This document shows, piece by piece, positions 24,858 through 34,506 of a stretch of DNA of 64,000 nucleotides. The DNA is from Steroidobacter sp. (GTDB lineage Bacteria; Pseudomonadota; Gammaproteobacteria; Steroidobacterales; Steroidobacteraceae). The notes under the pieces are model-generated. The model did no database searches. It saw only the letters and a program-made list of their open reading frames with translations, and had not been told where the DNA came from. Position 1 is the stretch's first letter; every line of letters starts with the position of its first letter. The DNA is taken from the NCBI GenBank assembly GCA_025929585.1, contig JAICPY010000003.1:1-64000 (forward strand). Reading direction: 5' to 3'. The translations under genes and the position numbers were made by a program.

Positions 24858-27221
24858 TCACTTCCACACCAGCGCCATCTCAACCACTTCCGTATCGCTC
24901 TTGCGCGGACGGATGTCGAGCTCTTCGATGATCGCTGCAGAAGGATCGAGCTCGCGCTGTACATGCTCTATTGCGGCCTGAAATTCTTTCTCGAGCGTGG
25001 CGAAACGTTCATCGAGCACCTCGCGGCTCTCTTCCGCACGAGCCACATCTTCTTGTTCCTGTCCGATTCGACTCGCATCGCGGGCGGCGGAGCCGACGCG
25101 GCCCACGTTCGTAACGCTGATGCGTTTGCGGCCTAAGAGCGCCCCGAGTAGGGATGTTCCGACCGAAACTGCCGTCCGCATTTTTCGATCGGCGAGTTGT
25201 GATTTCTCACGCTCGATGCGCGCCTGTGCTCGACGGCGTTGATCTTCCAGGCTGGCGAGCTTCGGGCCAAATTTCTTTCTGACACGATCGAGCTCCCCGT
25301 CGCGTTTCTCGCGGAGTGCGAGTGCGATGCGTGCGCGAAAGGCGATTTCGTCATCTCCGGGCACCATGGCTTGAGCGACGGCAGGGCAGCGTAACACCTT
25401 CAATGTTTCGGTCTGCTGGATGTGGCTTTCCAGTTGTTTCTCCCACTGAACGTAGCTTTTCGCGCGCAGCAGCGGTGCTGGCGTCTCTTCATAAGACGCA
25501 TCGCTCGGTGCGGTCTCGCGCAATCTATTCTTGATCGCACTGTGCGACTCGGAGCTGGACTCCCACACCAGTCCATCCGCGGTGGGTGTTCCCCAATGTG
25601 CACGCGTTTCCCAAGCATCAACGCCGAGCTTAGCGTCGACGAAGTGCACTCGCGACACGCCTAGGGCTTGCGGTGCATAGGCGGCTGAGGAATCGTGCTC
25701 ACTCCAATGGTATTCGCGAACCTCGCTTGGAATGACCGGCTTGCTTACCGCTGCGCTCGAGGTCTTCGATGCACTTTGCCTATCTGGGGCACTCGATGTG
25801 GCGATAGCGGCAGAGGAGGAAGTGGCCGCTGTGAGTTTCCCGATTTCTTGCAAGGTCAGCGGCCCGCGCAAGTACGACAGTGCCCACCGGGTTCGAAACA
25901 GTAACGGACGATCTTCATGTGCGTTCTGCAGTAAGAAGACACGGTTACCGAGAGAGCCCAGCAGCTTTTCTAATGTCGCCTTATCCAACGCACCTTGCAC
26001 CGCGCTCAACAAACCTTCGATGACTCGTGCTTTGTCTCGCTCTGTCTGCAAGCGCCCGATGAACCAGGTGCCGGCATTCGAGAGGCCTTTGTAATCCAAA
26101 TCGACGGGATTCTGCGTTGCGAGCACGACACCGACGCCGAACGCACGCGCTTGCTTCATCAGCGTCAACAGCGGCAGCTTTGCCGGCGGCATGGCTGTCG
26201 GCGGGAAGTAGCCGAAGATTTCATCCATGTACAGCAGCGCTCGTAGGCTCGAAGTGCCGGACTGCTTGCGCATCCACGCGACGATCTCGCCGAGCACCAA
26301 GGTGACGACGAACATTCGCTCGGCGTCATTCAGGTGTGCGATCGAAATGATCGCGATTCGCGGCTTGCCTTTATCGCCATACAGCAGGCGTTGAATATCG
26401 AGCGTCTCGCCTTGCATCCAAGCTGAAAATCCCGGCGCCGCAACCAGGTTGTTCAGCGCGATCGCAAGCTGCAGACGTTCCTTCGAAGGATAGAAAGTCT
26501 CCAGATCGAATACGCCAACCTTGTCGAACGGTGGTTTCTGTACGCCCTGAATGACGCTCGAGAGCTCCAAGTCACGTCCATCCGACCAGCTGTTCGCGAA
26601 CAACGTCGATAGCAAAATGTGCTCGCGGCTTTGAATCGGATCGGCCTGGATGCCGATCAAGCCGAGTAGTCCGCTTACGGTAGTGGCAATGCGATCGCGA
26701 AGTGCGCCGGCATCGGTGCGTATCTCGGCGGAAGGTGCCGCGAAGGATCTGAGCACACTGATCGGTCGGCCATTTTCGCTGCCGGGCGTATAGATGACGA
26801 CATCGGCCGCGTCTCGGAAGCGCTGAATCCGCGCGCCATCCTGTTGCCAATCGTCCAATCCTTTGCGCCACATCTGCGCCGTTTGTGCAGCCAACGCCTC
26901 GGGCGTGATTCCTTTACGTGCAGCCTCGCCCGGATCCACCCAGGGTGCAAAATCTTCAGGGCGAAGTTGCGGAAACGTCAGGAGCAGATTCCCCAGATCC
27001 CCTTTTGGGTCGATGGCAATGGTCGGAATGCCATCGATAGCCGCCTCTTCCAACAACGATAAGCACAAACCAGTCTTACCGCTCCCCGTCATCCCCAGAC
27101 ACACCGCGTGCGTCGTCAGATCACGAGAGTCATACAACACCGGCGCTTCAAGATCCGCGCCCGTCGAGGCGTCGACTTCGCGTCCAAGATAGAAGGTGCC
27201 TAGGGACTCGATGGGAAGCAT
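24858..27221 (-). CDS. HerA/FtsK-type ATPase with C-terminal coiled coil
   Basis: The 787-residue protein has a P-loop GMTGSGKT at 43-50, an IDPKGDLGN segment at about 73-81 and a Walker B LLYMDEIFGYFPP near 333, all typical of HerA-like DNA-translocating ATPases. A LATQNPVDLDYKGLSNAGTW sensor region follows. About residues 620-760 are charged and helical with a heptad look, containing a glycine/basic break. No NurA nuclease or SIR2 partner lies beside it, and no signal is seen. Function in DNA processing is an inference from the family. The start codon directly follows a C-rich heptamer array with no Shine-Dalgarno. Confidence 0.75.
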   Translation of the reverse strand: MLPIESLGTFYLGREVDASTGADLEAPVLYDSRDLTTHAVCLGMTGSGKTGLCLSLLEEAAIDGIPTIAIDPKGDLGNLLLTFPQLRPEDFAPWVDPGEAARKGITPEALAAQTAQMWRKGLDDWQQDGARIQRFRDAADVVIYTPGSENGRPISVLRSFAAPSAEIRTDAGALRDRIATTVSGLLGLIGIQADPIQSREHILLSTLFANSWSDGRDLELSSVIQGVQKPPFDKVGVFDLETFYPSKERLQLAIALNNLVAAPGFSAWMQGETLDIQRLLYGDKGKPRIAIISIAHLNDAERMFVVTLVLGEIVAWMRKQSGTSSLRALLYMDEIFGYFPPTAMPPAKLPLLTLMKQARAFGVGVVLATQNPVDLDYKGLSNAGTWFIGRLQTERDKARVIEGLLSAVQGALDKATLEKLLGSLGNRVFLLQNAHEDRPLLFRTRWALSYLRGPLTLQEIGKLTAATSSSAAIATSSAPDRQSASKTSSAAVSKPVIPSEVREYHWSEHDSSAAYAPQALGVSRVHFVDAKLGVDAWETRAHWGTPTADGLVWESSSESHSAIKNRLRETAPSDASYEETPAPLLRAKSYVQWEKQLESHIQQTETLKVLRCPAVAQAMVPGDDEIAFRARIALALREKRDGELDRVRKKFGPKLASLEDQRRRAQARIEREKSQLADRKMRTAVSVGTSLLGALLGRKRISVTNVGRVGSAARDASRIGQEQEDVARAEESREVLDERFATLEKEFQAAIEHVQRELDPSAAIIEELDIRPRKSDTEVVEMALVWK

Positions 27222-27427
27222 GGGAGGAAGGGGGTAATGATTAGGGGGCAGGGGGTGTCAGAGGGATCGTAGCTTGAATGGGGCGCCGCTATCACACGCG
27301 AAATGCAGGACCGCTTCGTTGCTCGCGAGCTATACCTTTCTACATCTTGCTACCCGCGAGTCATGAGTCCACGACCCACCTTCCTTTCTTACTACCCCCT
27401 ACCCCCTGATCATTACCCCCTTCCCCT
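27222..27427. repeat. Heptamer dyad element, ACCCCCT class
   Basis: Left arm GGGGGTAATGATTAGGGGGC plus AGGGGG (27231-27256); right arm ACTACCCCCTACCCCCTGAT plus CATTACCCCCTTCCCC (27391-27426). The arms are inverse and about 135 nt apart. They fill the divergent control region between the HerA-like gene and cysA; the left arm directly precedes the HerA start. Confidence 0.7.
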
Positions 27428-27428
27428 G

Positions 27429-27446
27429 CTGTAACCACTTTGTAAC
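27429..27446 (+). promoter_or_regulatory. Pho-box-like direct repeat upstream of the ABC operon
   Basis: CTGTAAC-CACT-TTGTAAC: two 7-nt repeats with an 11-bp start-to-start distance, the form of a PhoB box (consensus CTGTCAT with 4-nt spacers). It lies 50 nt upstream of the transporter ATPase start, on the same strand. A chance match, or a site for an OmpR-type regulator encoded downstream, is also possible. Confidence 0.4.
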
Positions 27447-27495
27447 CCCCATAAGACTGACCTTTCTACCTTGCTGCCGTTAAAGTCGCTTCCCT

Positions 27496-29340
27496 ATGTC
27501 GATCACATTGGATCAAGTCACCAAGCGGTATCAAGGCGCGCCCGTCGTCAATGACGTCTCGCTCGAGGTCGCTCAAGGGGAGTTCTTCGTTCTGCTCGGA
27601 CCCAGCGGCAGCGGCAAGTCGACTTTGTTGCGAGCCATCGCGGGGTTGACAGGTGTAGACCACGGACGCATCGCATTGCACGGGCAGGATGTCACTCACG
27701 TCTCGGCTCGGCAGCGCGGTGTTGGCCTGGTATTCCAGAACTACGCGTTGTTCAAGCACATGACCGTCGGCGAGAACATCGAGTTCGCGCTGCGTGTCCG
27801 CCACATGAAAGCGGCCGACCGATTGAAGCGTCGCCGGGAGTTGCTGCGGCTGGTTGCGCTCGAAGGCATGGACGATCGGTTGCCGACGCAATTGTCTGGT
27901 GGTCAGCAACAACGCGTCGCTGTCGCGCGCGCGCTGGCTCACAAGCCGCAAGTATTGCTGCTCGATGAGCCGTTCGGTGCGCTGGACGCGAAAATCCGCG
28001 AAGAGTTGCGGCGCACGATTCGTCAGGTGCAGCGCGAGCTCAAAATCACCACGGTGTTGGTGACGCACGATCAGGAAGAAGCGTTTGCGTTGGCCGATCG
28101 CATCGGCGTAATGAATCTGGGACGCTTGCTCGAAAGCGGCAAGCCCGATGAGCTCTACGCTCGCCCTGCAACTCGCTTCGTCGCGACCTTCCTTGGCGCG
28201 GCGAATCTGTTGCTCGCACGTCAGACTACTCAAGGAATTCGCTTCGGCAGCACGCCGGTGCGCGCCCACCCCACGGACAAGCTCGATGGCGGCAGAGAGC
28301 ACGAAGTTGTCGCGGTGCTGCGGCCCGAAGAGATCGAGCTCGCGCCGACGCGCGATGCGCTGCGTACGAATTTCATTGCGAACGGTGTCGTCGAAGAGCT
28401 GGTGTTCACCGGCGCGTTGGAGCGCATGCGTGTGCGCATGACGAGCGGTGCCGCTGAAGGCCAGCTCGTCTCGAGCGGCGCGGAAAATCATGCTTCCAGC
28501 GCATTCCTCGACGTGACACGTACGCAATACGAACACCGCGCTTTTCCAGTGACATTGCAGCAATCGGTCGCCGTTGGCGTGCGTCGCATTCACGTGTTGC
28601 CGACCCCGCTTTCAAGCTATACCGCGTGTGCGAGCGGGCCGGAGGCTGCCGAGCGACTTGCGCGTCACCCGTTCCTCGCGGAGCTCGCTGCGCGAATGAA
28701 GACCAGGATCGCATCGCGAGTCGAGCCTACACTGGCTGCTCCCGACAGGAATGTCGCCGCGTCCACGCCGATCTCCGGCGTGGCTGTGATCGCGACTCAG
28801 AACAATCTGCTGCAGCAAAGCGAATGGCTTCTGCAAAACGGTGCCGCCGAGTTGCTCGTCCTGCCCTCGCAAGCCGCGCCGCCACAACGCGTCTTGATTC
28901 ATTGGGCAGACGACAGTGCGAGACGTTCCACGCTCGCGGTAGCGGCAAGTGTGTTGCGACATGTACCGGCAGAGGCCGTCTACTTAGGCATTCTTCCGGG
29001 CGCTGCCGACGACGCGCAGAAGCCGCTCGGCGTACGAGCGCTGCTCGATGCACGATCCGAGGCGCAATCGGTGCACGGGTTGGAGATGCGTACCGAGTTG
29101 CACTTCGGCGGTGCGGCGGAAGCTCTGAATCGCCAGCTCGGTGAATCGACCGATCAGATGTTGATTCTAGGCATTTCCAGCCTGCAACAATTGCGAGACC
29201 AATTCGGTGCGATGCTTGCCTCACCAGTGCCGTATTCGTTGATGATTGTCTATCGGCCGGCAAAAGAGCTCGAAGTGAACCCGCGGTTGGATGGCATACG
29301 CGATACCGGAGGGGCAGGTGAACGTGCGGCACTTTCTTAA
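27496..29340 (+). CDS. cysA: Sulfate-type ABC transporter ATPase with extra C-terminal domain
   Basis: The first 240 residues are a complete importer ATPase: Walker A GPSGSGKS (35-42), LSGGQQQR signature (132-139), Walker B VLLLDEP (152-158) and switch His190 (VLVTHDQEE). Residues 245-370 are a TOBE-like regulatory domain. Unlike usual CysA (about 350 residues) there are about 240 more. Residues 465-595 look like a universal-stress-protein fold ([20 protein letters not shown], then QMLILGISS). The gene heads an operon with the binding protein and two permeases. No Shine-Dalgarno is seen before ATG 27496. The extra domain could sense a nucleotide; that is inference. Confidence 0.85.
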   Translation: MSITLDQVTKRYQGAPVVNDVSLEVAQGEFFVLLGPSGSGKSTLLRAIAGLTGVDHGRIALHGQDVTHVSARQRGVGLVFQNYALFKHMTVGENIEFALRVRHMKAADRLKRRRELLRLVALEGMDDRLPTQLSGGQQQRVAVARALAHKPQVLLLDEPFGALDAKIREELRRTIRQVQRELKITTVLVTHDQEEAFALADRIGVMNLGRLLESGKPDELYARPATRFVATFLGAANLLLARQTTQGIRFGSTPVRAHPTDKLDGGREHEVVAVLRPEEIELAPTRDALRTNFIANGVVEELVFTGALERMRVRMTSGAAEGQLVSSGAENHASSAFLDVTRTQYEHRAFPVTLQQSVAVGVRRIHVLPTPLSSYTACASGPEAAERLARHPFLAELAARMKTRIASRVEPTLAAPDRNVAASTPISGVAVIATQNNLLQQSEWLLQNGAAELLVLPSQAAPPQRVLIHWADDSARRSTLAVAASVLRHVPAEAVYLGILPGAADDAQKPLGVRALLDARSEAQSVHGLEMRTELHFGGAAEALNRQLGESTDQMLILGISSLQQLRDQFGAMLASPVPYSLMIVYRPAKELEVNPRLDGIRDTGGAGERAALS

Positions 29341-30406
29341 GTTGCGCTCGGCTTCCATCGCGCTTGCCGCACTCATCGCTTTGAGTGGCTGCGGCTCTGC
29401 CGATGATTCCAGTGGCATCACGCTTCTGAATGTCAGCTACGACCCGACGCGCGAGCTGTACCGCGAGGTGAACGCAGAGTTCGCGAAGCAGTGGCAACAA
29501 GAATCCGGTCAGCGCCTCACGATCAAGCAATCGCATGGCGGTTCAGGCAGTCAGGCACGCGCGGTAATCGACGGATTACAGGCAGACGTCGTGACCCTAG
29601 CGCTTGCCTATGACATCGATTCGATTCAGCGCAAGGGCAAGCGGTTGGGCGCCAATTGGCAAACCCGTTTTCCCTCGGACAGCTCGCCTTATAGCTCTAC
29701 GATCGTGTTCCTGGTTCGAAGCGGCAATCCAAAGGGTATTCGAGACTGGGAGGATCTGGTGAAACCAGGGATCGAGGTCATCACTCCGAACCCGAAGACC
29801 TCCGGTGGCGCACGCTGGAACTACCTTGCCGCGTGGGGTTCGCAACTCCATCGAGATCTGCAGGGCGATTGGTCCAAATTGGAAAATCCTGCCGATCCGC
29901 AAGTGCAAGCAGCTCAAGCGGCAGCCGAGAAGTTCGTGCAAACGATTTATCGCAACGCACCGGTGCTGGACAGCGGTGCGCGCGCATCAACGAACACGTT
30001 CGTTCAGCGCAGCATCGGCGACGTCTTGCTCACATGGGAAAACGAAGCTCTGCTCGCAACGCAGGCATTGGGCCCCGGCAGAGTCGACATCATCGTGCCA
30101 TCCACTAGCATCCTTGCGCAGACGCCGGTTGCGGTGGTCGATACCGTCGTGGACCGTCGAGGCACTCGCCAAGTCGCAGAAGCCTATTTGCGATATCTGT
30201 ACTCTCCGGTGGGGCAGGAGATCGCAGCGAAGCATCACTTCCGTCCGTCCGATCAGAAGAGTCTCGAGGAGCACCGTGATGAATTCGTCGAGCTGAGCTT
30301 GTTCACGATCGATCAAGCATTCGGCGGCTGGGATCGGGCACACGAGGCACATTTCGCCGATGGCGCTATCTTCGATCGAATTACTTCGGTAAAGGACGCG
30401 CAATGA
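29318..30406 (+). CDS. sbp: Sulfate-binding protein of the ABC importer
   Basis: This 362-residue extracytoplasmic protein starts with a signal ending in a lipobox-like LSGCGS, so it is probably membrane-tethered. The mature part matches sulfate/thiosulfate-binding proteins ([56 protein letters not shown]). It captures sulfate for the CysTW-CysA complex. GGAGGGG at 29308-29314 supports a GTG start at 29318 or 29324; both overlap the end of the ATPase gene. It overlaps cysT by ATGA. A lipoprotein form is less usual than the soluble Sbp of E. coli. Confidence 0.9.
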   Translation: MNVRHFLKLRSASIALAALIALSGCGSADDSSGITLLNVSYDPTRELYREVNAEFAKQWQQESGQRLTIKQSHGGSGSQARAVIDGLQADVVTLALAYDIDSIQRKGKRLGANWQTRFPSDSSPYSSTIVFLVRSGNPKGIRDWEDLVKPGIEVITPNPKTSGGARWNYLAAWGSQLHRDLQGDWSKLENPADPQVQAAQAAAEKFVQTIYRNAPVLDSGARASTNTFVQRSIGDVLLTWENEALLATQALGPGRVDIIVPSTSILAQTPVAVVDTVVDRRGTRQVAEAYLRYLYSPVGQEIAAKHHFRPSDQKSLEEHRDEFVELSLFTIDQAFGGWDRAHEAHFADGAIFDRITSVKDAQ

Positions 30407-31239
30407 GTTTTCGTGCGCCCTCGATTCTGCCGGGCTTCGGCATCACGCTGGGTTTCTCGACGTTCTTCTTGAGCGCCATCGTATTGATTCCGCTCGCCGC
30501 GTTGATCGCAAAGACCGGCACGATGGGCTGGGGCGACTTCGTCAGCACGATATTCGATGCACGCGCGATCGCTTCCTACCGGTTGACCTTCGGCGCATCG
30601 CTGCTCGCCGCCACCCTCAACGGTGTGTTCGGTTTCATCATTGCCTGGACGTTGGTGAGGTATGAGTTTCCCGGACGCAAGATCATCGACGCGTTGATCG
30701 ACATGCCGTTCGCATTGCCTACGGCCGTTTCCGGCATCGCGTTGACTGCGGTGTTCGCTCACAACGGCTGGTTCGGCCAGTATCTTGCCCCGTTCGGCAT
30801 CAAAGTCGCCTATACCTGGATCGGCATCGTCGTAGCGCTGACCTTGATCGGTTTGCCCTTCGTCGTACGCTCGGTACAGCCCGCATTGCAGGAAGTGCAG
30901 AGAGATCTAGAAGATGCGGCGGAGACCCTCGGAGCCGGGCGCTTCTACATCTTTCGGCGCATCATCTTCCCAACAGTCATGCCCGCGCTGTTGACGGGTT
31001 TCACGATGGCGTTTGCGCGCGCGATCGGCGAATACGGGTCGGTGATTTTCATCGCCGGTAACTTGCCGATGAAAACCGAGATCACGCCGCTCCTGATCGT
31101 CATCAAGCTCGAGCAGTTCGACTATGCCGGTGCGGCGGCGCTCGGTTTCATGATGCTCGTCATTTCTTTCATCATGCTTTTATCCATCAACCTTCTGCAG
31201 GCTTGGGGCCGCCGGCGACATGTCGCCGCGGGACGTTGA
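30403..31239 (+). CDS. cysT: Sulfate ABC transporter permease CysT
   Basis: The 278 residues have six membrane helices and the EAA loop ([21 protein letters not shown]) that docks on the ATPase. [20 protein letters not shown] begins the first helix in the way typical of CysT/CysU. It forms the inner-membrane channel with CysW. It starts inside the binding-protein stop (ATGA, 30403-30406) and shares one base with the cysW start (TGATG at 31237-31241), so all four genes are translated as a unit. Confidence 0.93.
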   Translation: MSFRAPSILPGFGITLGFSTFFLSAIVLIPLAALIAKTGTMGWGDFVSTIFDARAIASYRLTFGASLLAATLNGVFGFIIAWTLVRYEFPGRKIIDALIDMPFALPTAVSGIALTAVFAHNGWFGQYLAPFGIKVAYTWIGIVVALTLIGLPFVVRSVQPALQEVQRDLEDAAETLGAGRFYIFRRIIFPTVMPALLTGFTMAFARAIGEYGSVIFIAGNLPMKTEITPLLIVIKLEQFDYAGAAALGFMMLVISFIMLLSINLLQAWGRRRHVAAGR

Positions 31240-32114
31240 TGGCGAGCGGTCCAACAAAAGAGATGCTCGCGGAGCTCGCGAGCCGCCCGGGCCGAGACAC
31301 GATCGTCAGCACGTTCATCAAGGCCGTATTCATCGGCCTGTCATTGTTGTTTTTGGCAGCGCTGCTGTTCGCGCCGTTGGTCACGGTCTTCGTCACCGCC
31401 CTGGAGAAAGGGTATGAAATGTATTTCGAGAGCTTTCGCGACTCAGATACGATCGCTGCCATTCGACTGACCCTGATCACCGCTGCGATCGTCGTTCCGG
31501 TCAACACGGTGTTCGGCATTGCGGCCGCGTGGGCGATCGGCAAGTTCGAGTTTCGCGGCAAGAGCATGCTCATTACGCTCATCGATTTGCCGATCGCGGT
31601 CTCGCCGGTGATCTCAGGATTGATCTACGTGCTGCTGTTCGGCGCGCAGGGTTGGTTCGGCATTTGGCTGCAAGAGCACGACATCAGCATCATCTACGCA
31701 TTACCTGGAATCGTGCTTGCGACGATGTTCGTGACATTCCCCTACGTGGCCCGCGAGCTGATTCCGCTCATGCAGCAGCTCGGTAACGATGAGGAAGAGG
31801 CGGCGATCACGATGGGCGCCGGCGGCCTGATGACCTTCTTTCATGTCACGCTGCCGAAGATCCGCTGGGGCCTTGTCTACGGCGTGATACTTTGCAACGC
31901 ACGTGCGATGGGCGAATTCGGCGCAGTTTCGGTCGTATCCGGACACATCCGCGGAATGACGACCACCATGCCCTTGCACGTTGAGATCCTGTACAACGAA
32001 TATAACTTCGTCGGCGCCTTCGCAGTGGCATCCTTGCTTACTCTGCTCGCAGTCGTGACACTGATCGTCAAGACCTTGGTCGAGTGGCGCACGGGATATA
32101 CGAGAACGAAGTGA
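31239..32114 (+). CDS. cysW: Sulfate ABC transporter permease CysW
   Basis: This 291-residue inner-membrane protein has six helices and an EAA loop (EEEAAITMGAGGLMTFFHVTL). FVTFPYVARELIPLMQQLG and the NARAMGEFGAVSVVSGHIRG block are characteristic of CysW. ATG 31239 overlaps the last base of the cysT stop; the longer frame from 31203 has no advantage. A heptamer element follows its stop, and the histidine kinase gene starts 139 nt later. Confidence 0.92.
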   Translation: MASGPTKEMLAELASRPGRDTIVSTFIKAVFIGLSLLFLAALLFAPLVTVFVTALEKGYEMYFESFRDSDTIAAIRLTLITAAIVVPVNTVFGIAAAWAIGKFEFRGKSMLITLIDLPIAVSPVISGLIYVLLFGAQGWFGIWLQEHDISIIYALPGIVLATMFVTFPYVARELIPLMQQLGNDEEEAAITMGAGGLMTFFHVTLPKIRWGLVYGVILCNARAMGEFGAVSVVSGHIRGMTTTMPLHVEILYNEYNFVGAFAVASLLTLLAVVTLIVKTLVEWRTGYTRTK

Positions 32115-32120
32115 AGAAAG

Positions 32121-32246
32121 AAGCGGTTGGCGGTTAGCGGTTAGTACGGAATCAGGCATTTTACAATGACCGACAGTTCCATTATCCGCACGAGGCTAGT
32201 GACTCTGATTCTTCACGAACCGCTAACCGCAAACCGCTAACCGCTT
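32121..32246. repeat. Heptamer dyad element, AACCGCT class
   Basis: Left arm AGCGGTTGGCGGTTAGCGGT plus TAG (32122-32144); right arm GAACCGCTAACCGCAAACCG plus CTAACCGCT (32218-32246). The arms are inverse with 7-nt units. The right arm ends 7 nt before the histidine kinase start, which has no Shine-Dalgarno. Confidence 0.75.
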
Positions 32247-32253
32247 CTCTCCC

Positions 32254-34368
32254 ATGATTTCTCGCCTTCAGGAATATCTCGACCGACTGCAGTTCGATAC
32301 TTCGCGCGCCAGTCTGGGCACGTGGATTGCGATGATCAATGTCGCCATCGTCGTGCTGGTCGTCGGGGGCATTTCCATCTCGGCGATTGGGTCGTTGAAG
32401 GATTTGGCCGATCAGCAAGGGCAGTCGCGCGTGCAGTTGGCCGGCGCGCTGGCGCGCGAGGATCTGCGACGCTTCGGCGAGGACATTCTGACCGAAGCTA
32501 AGAGCCTGGCCGAGCGCCAGACATTTCAACGCCTGCTGGCCGATCGCAATAGTGCAACGATCGAACCCTTTCTGCGGCGTTCGTGCACGTCCGAGACGAT
32601 CGCCGCATGCGCCGTCTTCGAAGGACGCACGCTGATTGCTCAAGCCGGCGCTGAGCTGCATTGGCCGGAGATCGTCATCGCGGCGAGTGAGCAAGGTGAG
32701 CGGTTTTTGGCGGTGCCTAGTACCTCTCGATACTCCGTTCTAGGCGCCTCTGCACCCGTAAGCGATAGCGCGACGCGACGGCTCTACATCGTGCGGCTGC
32801 TCGATGAGCGAATGGGCGTCCTGCTTTCCGAGCGTGTCGGATTGGATGTACGGCTCATCAACTATCGGCGTTTCGTCGAGGATGGCAAGACTACGGATTT
32901 CACGCGGCTACATTCGGCGGGACTGTCGGATGGTCGTTCCGCCGTCATGCGCATCGATGAACCTGATGTCTATGCGGCGAGCTTTCCAGTGTTCGCGGCA
33001 ACGGGCGAGGCGATCGCCTTGTTGGAGGCTCGATTGCCGACCGCTGAAATCGATGCTGCTGCAGGCACTCTGATTAGGCGATTGCTTGCCACCGCGATCG
33101 TGCTTGCCGCACTTGCCGTGTTGGCCGGCGTGCTGCTCGGGCAACAGGTCACAGGCCCTGTTGGAACGTTGACCGAAGCAGCCGAGAAGCTAGGTCAAGG
33201 CGATTTCTCGACCTCGATTCCGATCGGCGGCACCAAGGAAGTCGGCAAGCTCGCGCGCACCATGGAAGACATGCGCAACAATCTGATCGAGCTCACTGGA
33301 ACGCTGCGCAGGAGTGAAGCAGAGGCGCAGGCAGTCTTGAGCGGCGTCGTGGAAGGCGTGTACGCGGTAGATCGTTCGCGCGTCATCCGCTATCTGAATC
33401 CGCAAGCAGCCCGACTGCTTGGCGTCGAAGCGCATGATGCGATCGGCAGGTTTTGCGGCGATGTTCTGAAGCCCTGTCTCGAAAATGGCCAGCGTCCCTG
33501 CGAAACGCGCTGCCCGATCTTACGAGCTCGAGCCGACGGCAGTGCGCAGGCGACGGAACGGTTGCAGCTGCGAGAAGGCACCGCGCGAACGACCGTCATC
33601 ACGAGCGCAGCTCCGGTCGATGAGCTTCAAGTCCAAGTCATTCGCGATGAAACCGAGCTCGAAGGAGTGCGTCGAGCGCGCGATTCGGTGTTGGCGAATA
33701 TTTCGCACGAATTCCGCACGCCGCTCGCCGCTCAACTTGCATCCATCGAGTTGCTGCGAGAGGGCCTCGACACGATGGCGAAAGAGGAAAAGCGCGAGCT
33801 CGTTTACTCCCTGGAGCGTGGCACGCTGCGGCTGACGCGACTCATCGATAACTTGCTCGAGAGCGTACGCATCGAGTCCGGCCAACTCGGGATTCGAAAT
33901 CAGAGCGTCTCGGTCGCGGAGATCATCGAGGATGCTGAAGCATTGATCGGCGCGCTGCTCAATCAACGACGCCAACGACTCATCCTCCAGATCCCCGAAT
34001 CGTTGCCGCGAGTCGACGGCGACGGTCCGCGTCTGACGCAGGTGTTCGTGAACTTGCTGGCAAACGCAAGCAAGTTCGCACCGGAGAGCACACCGATCTG
34101 CGTGGGTGCGAGCGCTCAGGACAGCATGGTGTCGATCTGGGTCGAAGACGAAGGCCCCGGGGTACCGCAAATCGAATCAGGCTCCATCTTCGATCGGTTC
34201 CATCGAGGTCCCGAAGAAGAACCCGAGCCGGGCGGCTTAGGTCTCGGCCTTTGGATCGTGAAATCAATCATCGACCGCCACGGCGGCAATATCACCGCAA
34301 CTCGAACTCAGGAAGGGAAAACGAGGTTTGAGGTTAGGCTTCCTGTTCAGGTGACGGGTGACGGGTGA
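32254..34368 (+). CDS. Membrane sensor histidine kinase with HAMP and PAS domains
   Basis: The 704 residues hold a transmembrane helix (about 24-45), a periplasmic sensor domain (46-272), a second helix (277-297), HAMP (298-350), PAS (about 357-460) with a Cys-rich segment CETRCP at 417-422, HisKA with His486 (ISHEFRTP) and a HATPase domain with N box (NLLANASKFAP), DEGPGVP and GLGLGLWIVK. It would sense an external signal and phosphorylate the response regulator encoded next. Its last residues (QVTGDG) come from a heptamer array. The signal is unknown; linkage to the sulfate transporter genes suggests anion sensing, as inference only. Confidence 0.9.
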   Translation: MISRLQEYLDRLQFDTSRASLGTWIAMINVAIVVLVVGGISISAIGSLKDLADQQGQSRVQLAGALAREDLRRFGEDILTEAKSLAERQTFQRLLADRNSATIEPFLRRSCTSETIAACAVFEGRTLIAQAGAELHWPEIVIAASEQGERFLAVPSTSRYSVLGASAPVSDSATRRLYIVRLLDERMGVLLSERVGLDVRLINYRRFVEDGKTTDFTRLHSAGLSDGRSAVMRIDEPDVYAASFPVFAATGEAIALLEARLPTAEIDAAAGTLIRRLLATAIVLAALAVLAGVLLGQQVTGPVGTLTEAAEKLGQGDFSTSIPIGGTKEVGKLARTMEDMRNNLIELTGTLRRSEAEAQAVLSGVVEGVYAVDRSRVIRYLNPQAARLLGVEAHDAIGRFCGDVLKPCLENGQRPCETRCPILRARADGSAQATERLQLREGTARTTVITSAAPVDELQVQVIRDETELEGVRRARDSVLANISHEFRTPLAAQLASIELLREGLDTMAKEEKRELVYSLERGTLRLTRLIDNLLESVRIESGQLGIRNQSVSVAEIIEDAEALIGALLNQRRQRLILQIPESLPRVDGDGPRLTQVFVNLLANASKFAPESTPICVGASAQDSMVSIWVEDEGPGVPQIESGSIFDRFHRGPEEEPEPGGLGLGLWIVKSIIDRHGGNITATRTQEGKTRFEVRLPVQVTGDG

Positions 34369-34498
34369 CGAGCAAGAGGTGGACCGAAACACTATGAGCG
34401 CTGGCTATTCAATATTCGTGCGGAGGATCTCTACAACAGGGCCACACGCCGCTGCATTTGTACTTCTTCCTGGTCACCGGTCACTCGTCACCTGTCAC
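34351..34498. repeat. Heptamer dyad element, GTGACGG/GTCACCC class
   Basis: Left arm GTGACGGGTGACGGGTGACG (34351-34370) includes the kinase stop codon. Right arm GTCACCGGTCACTCGTCACC plus TGTCAC (34473-34498) ends 8 nt before the response-regulator start. The 100-nt spacer encodes nothing evident. Confidence 0.75.
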
Positions 34499-34506
34499 TA
34501 AGACTC

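Noticed and set aside
27466..28593. 375-residue leftward frame opposite cysA
   Set aside because: Shadow of the transporter ATPase; the ATPase motifs on the other strand are unambiguous.
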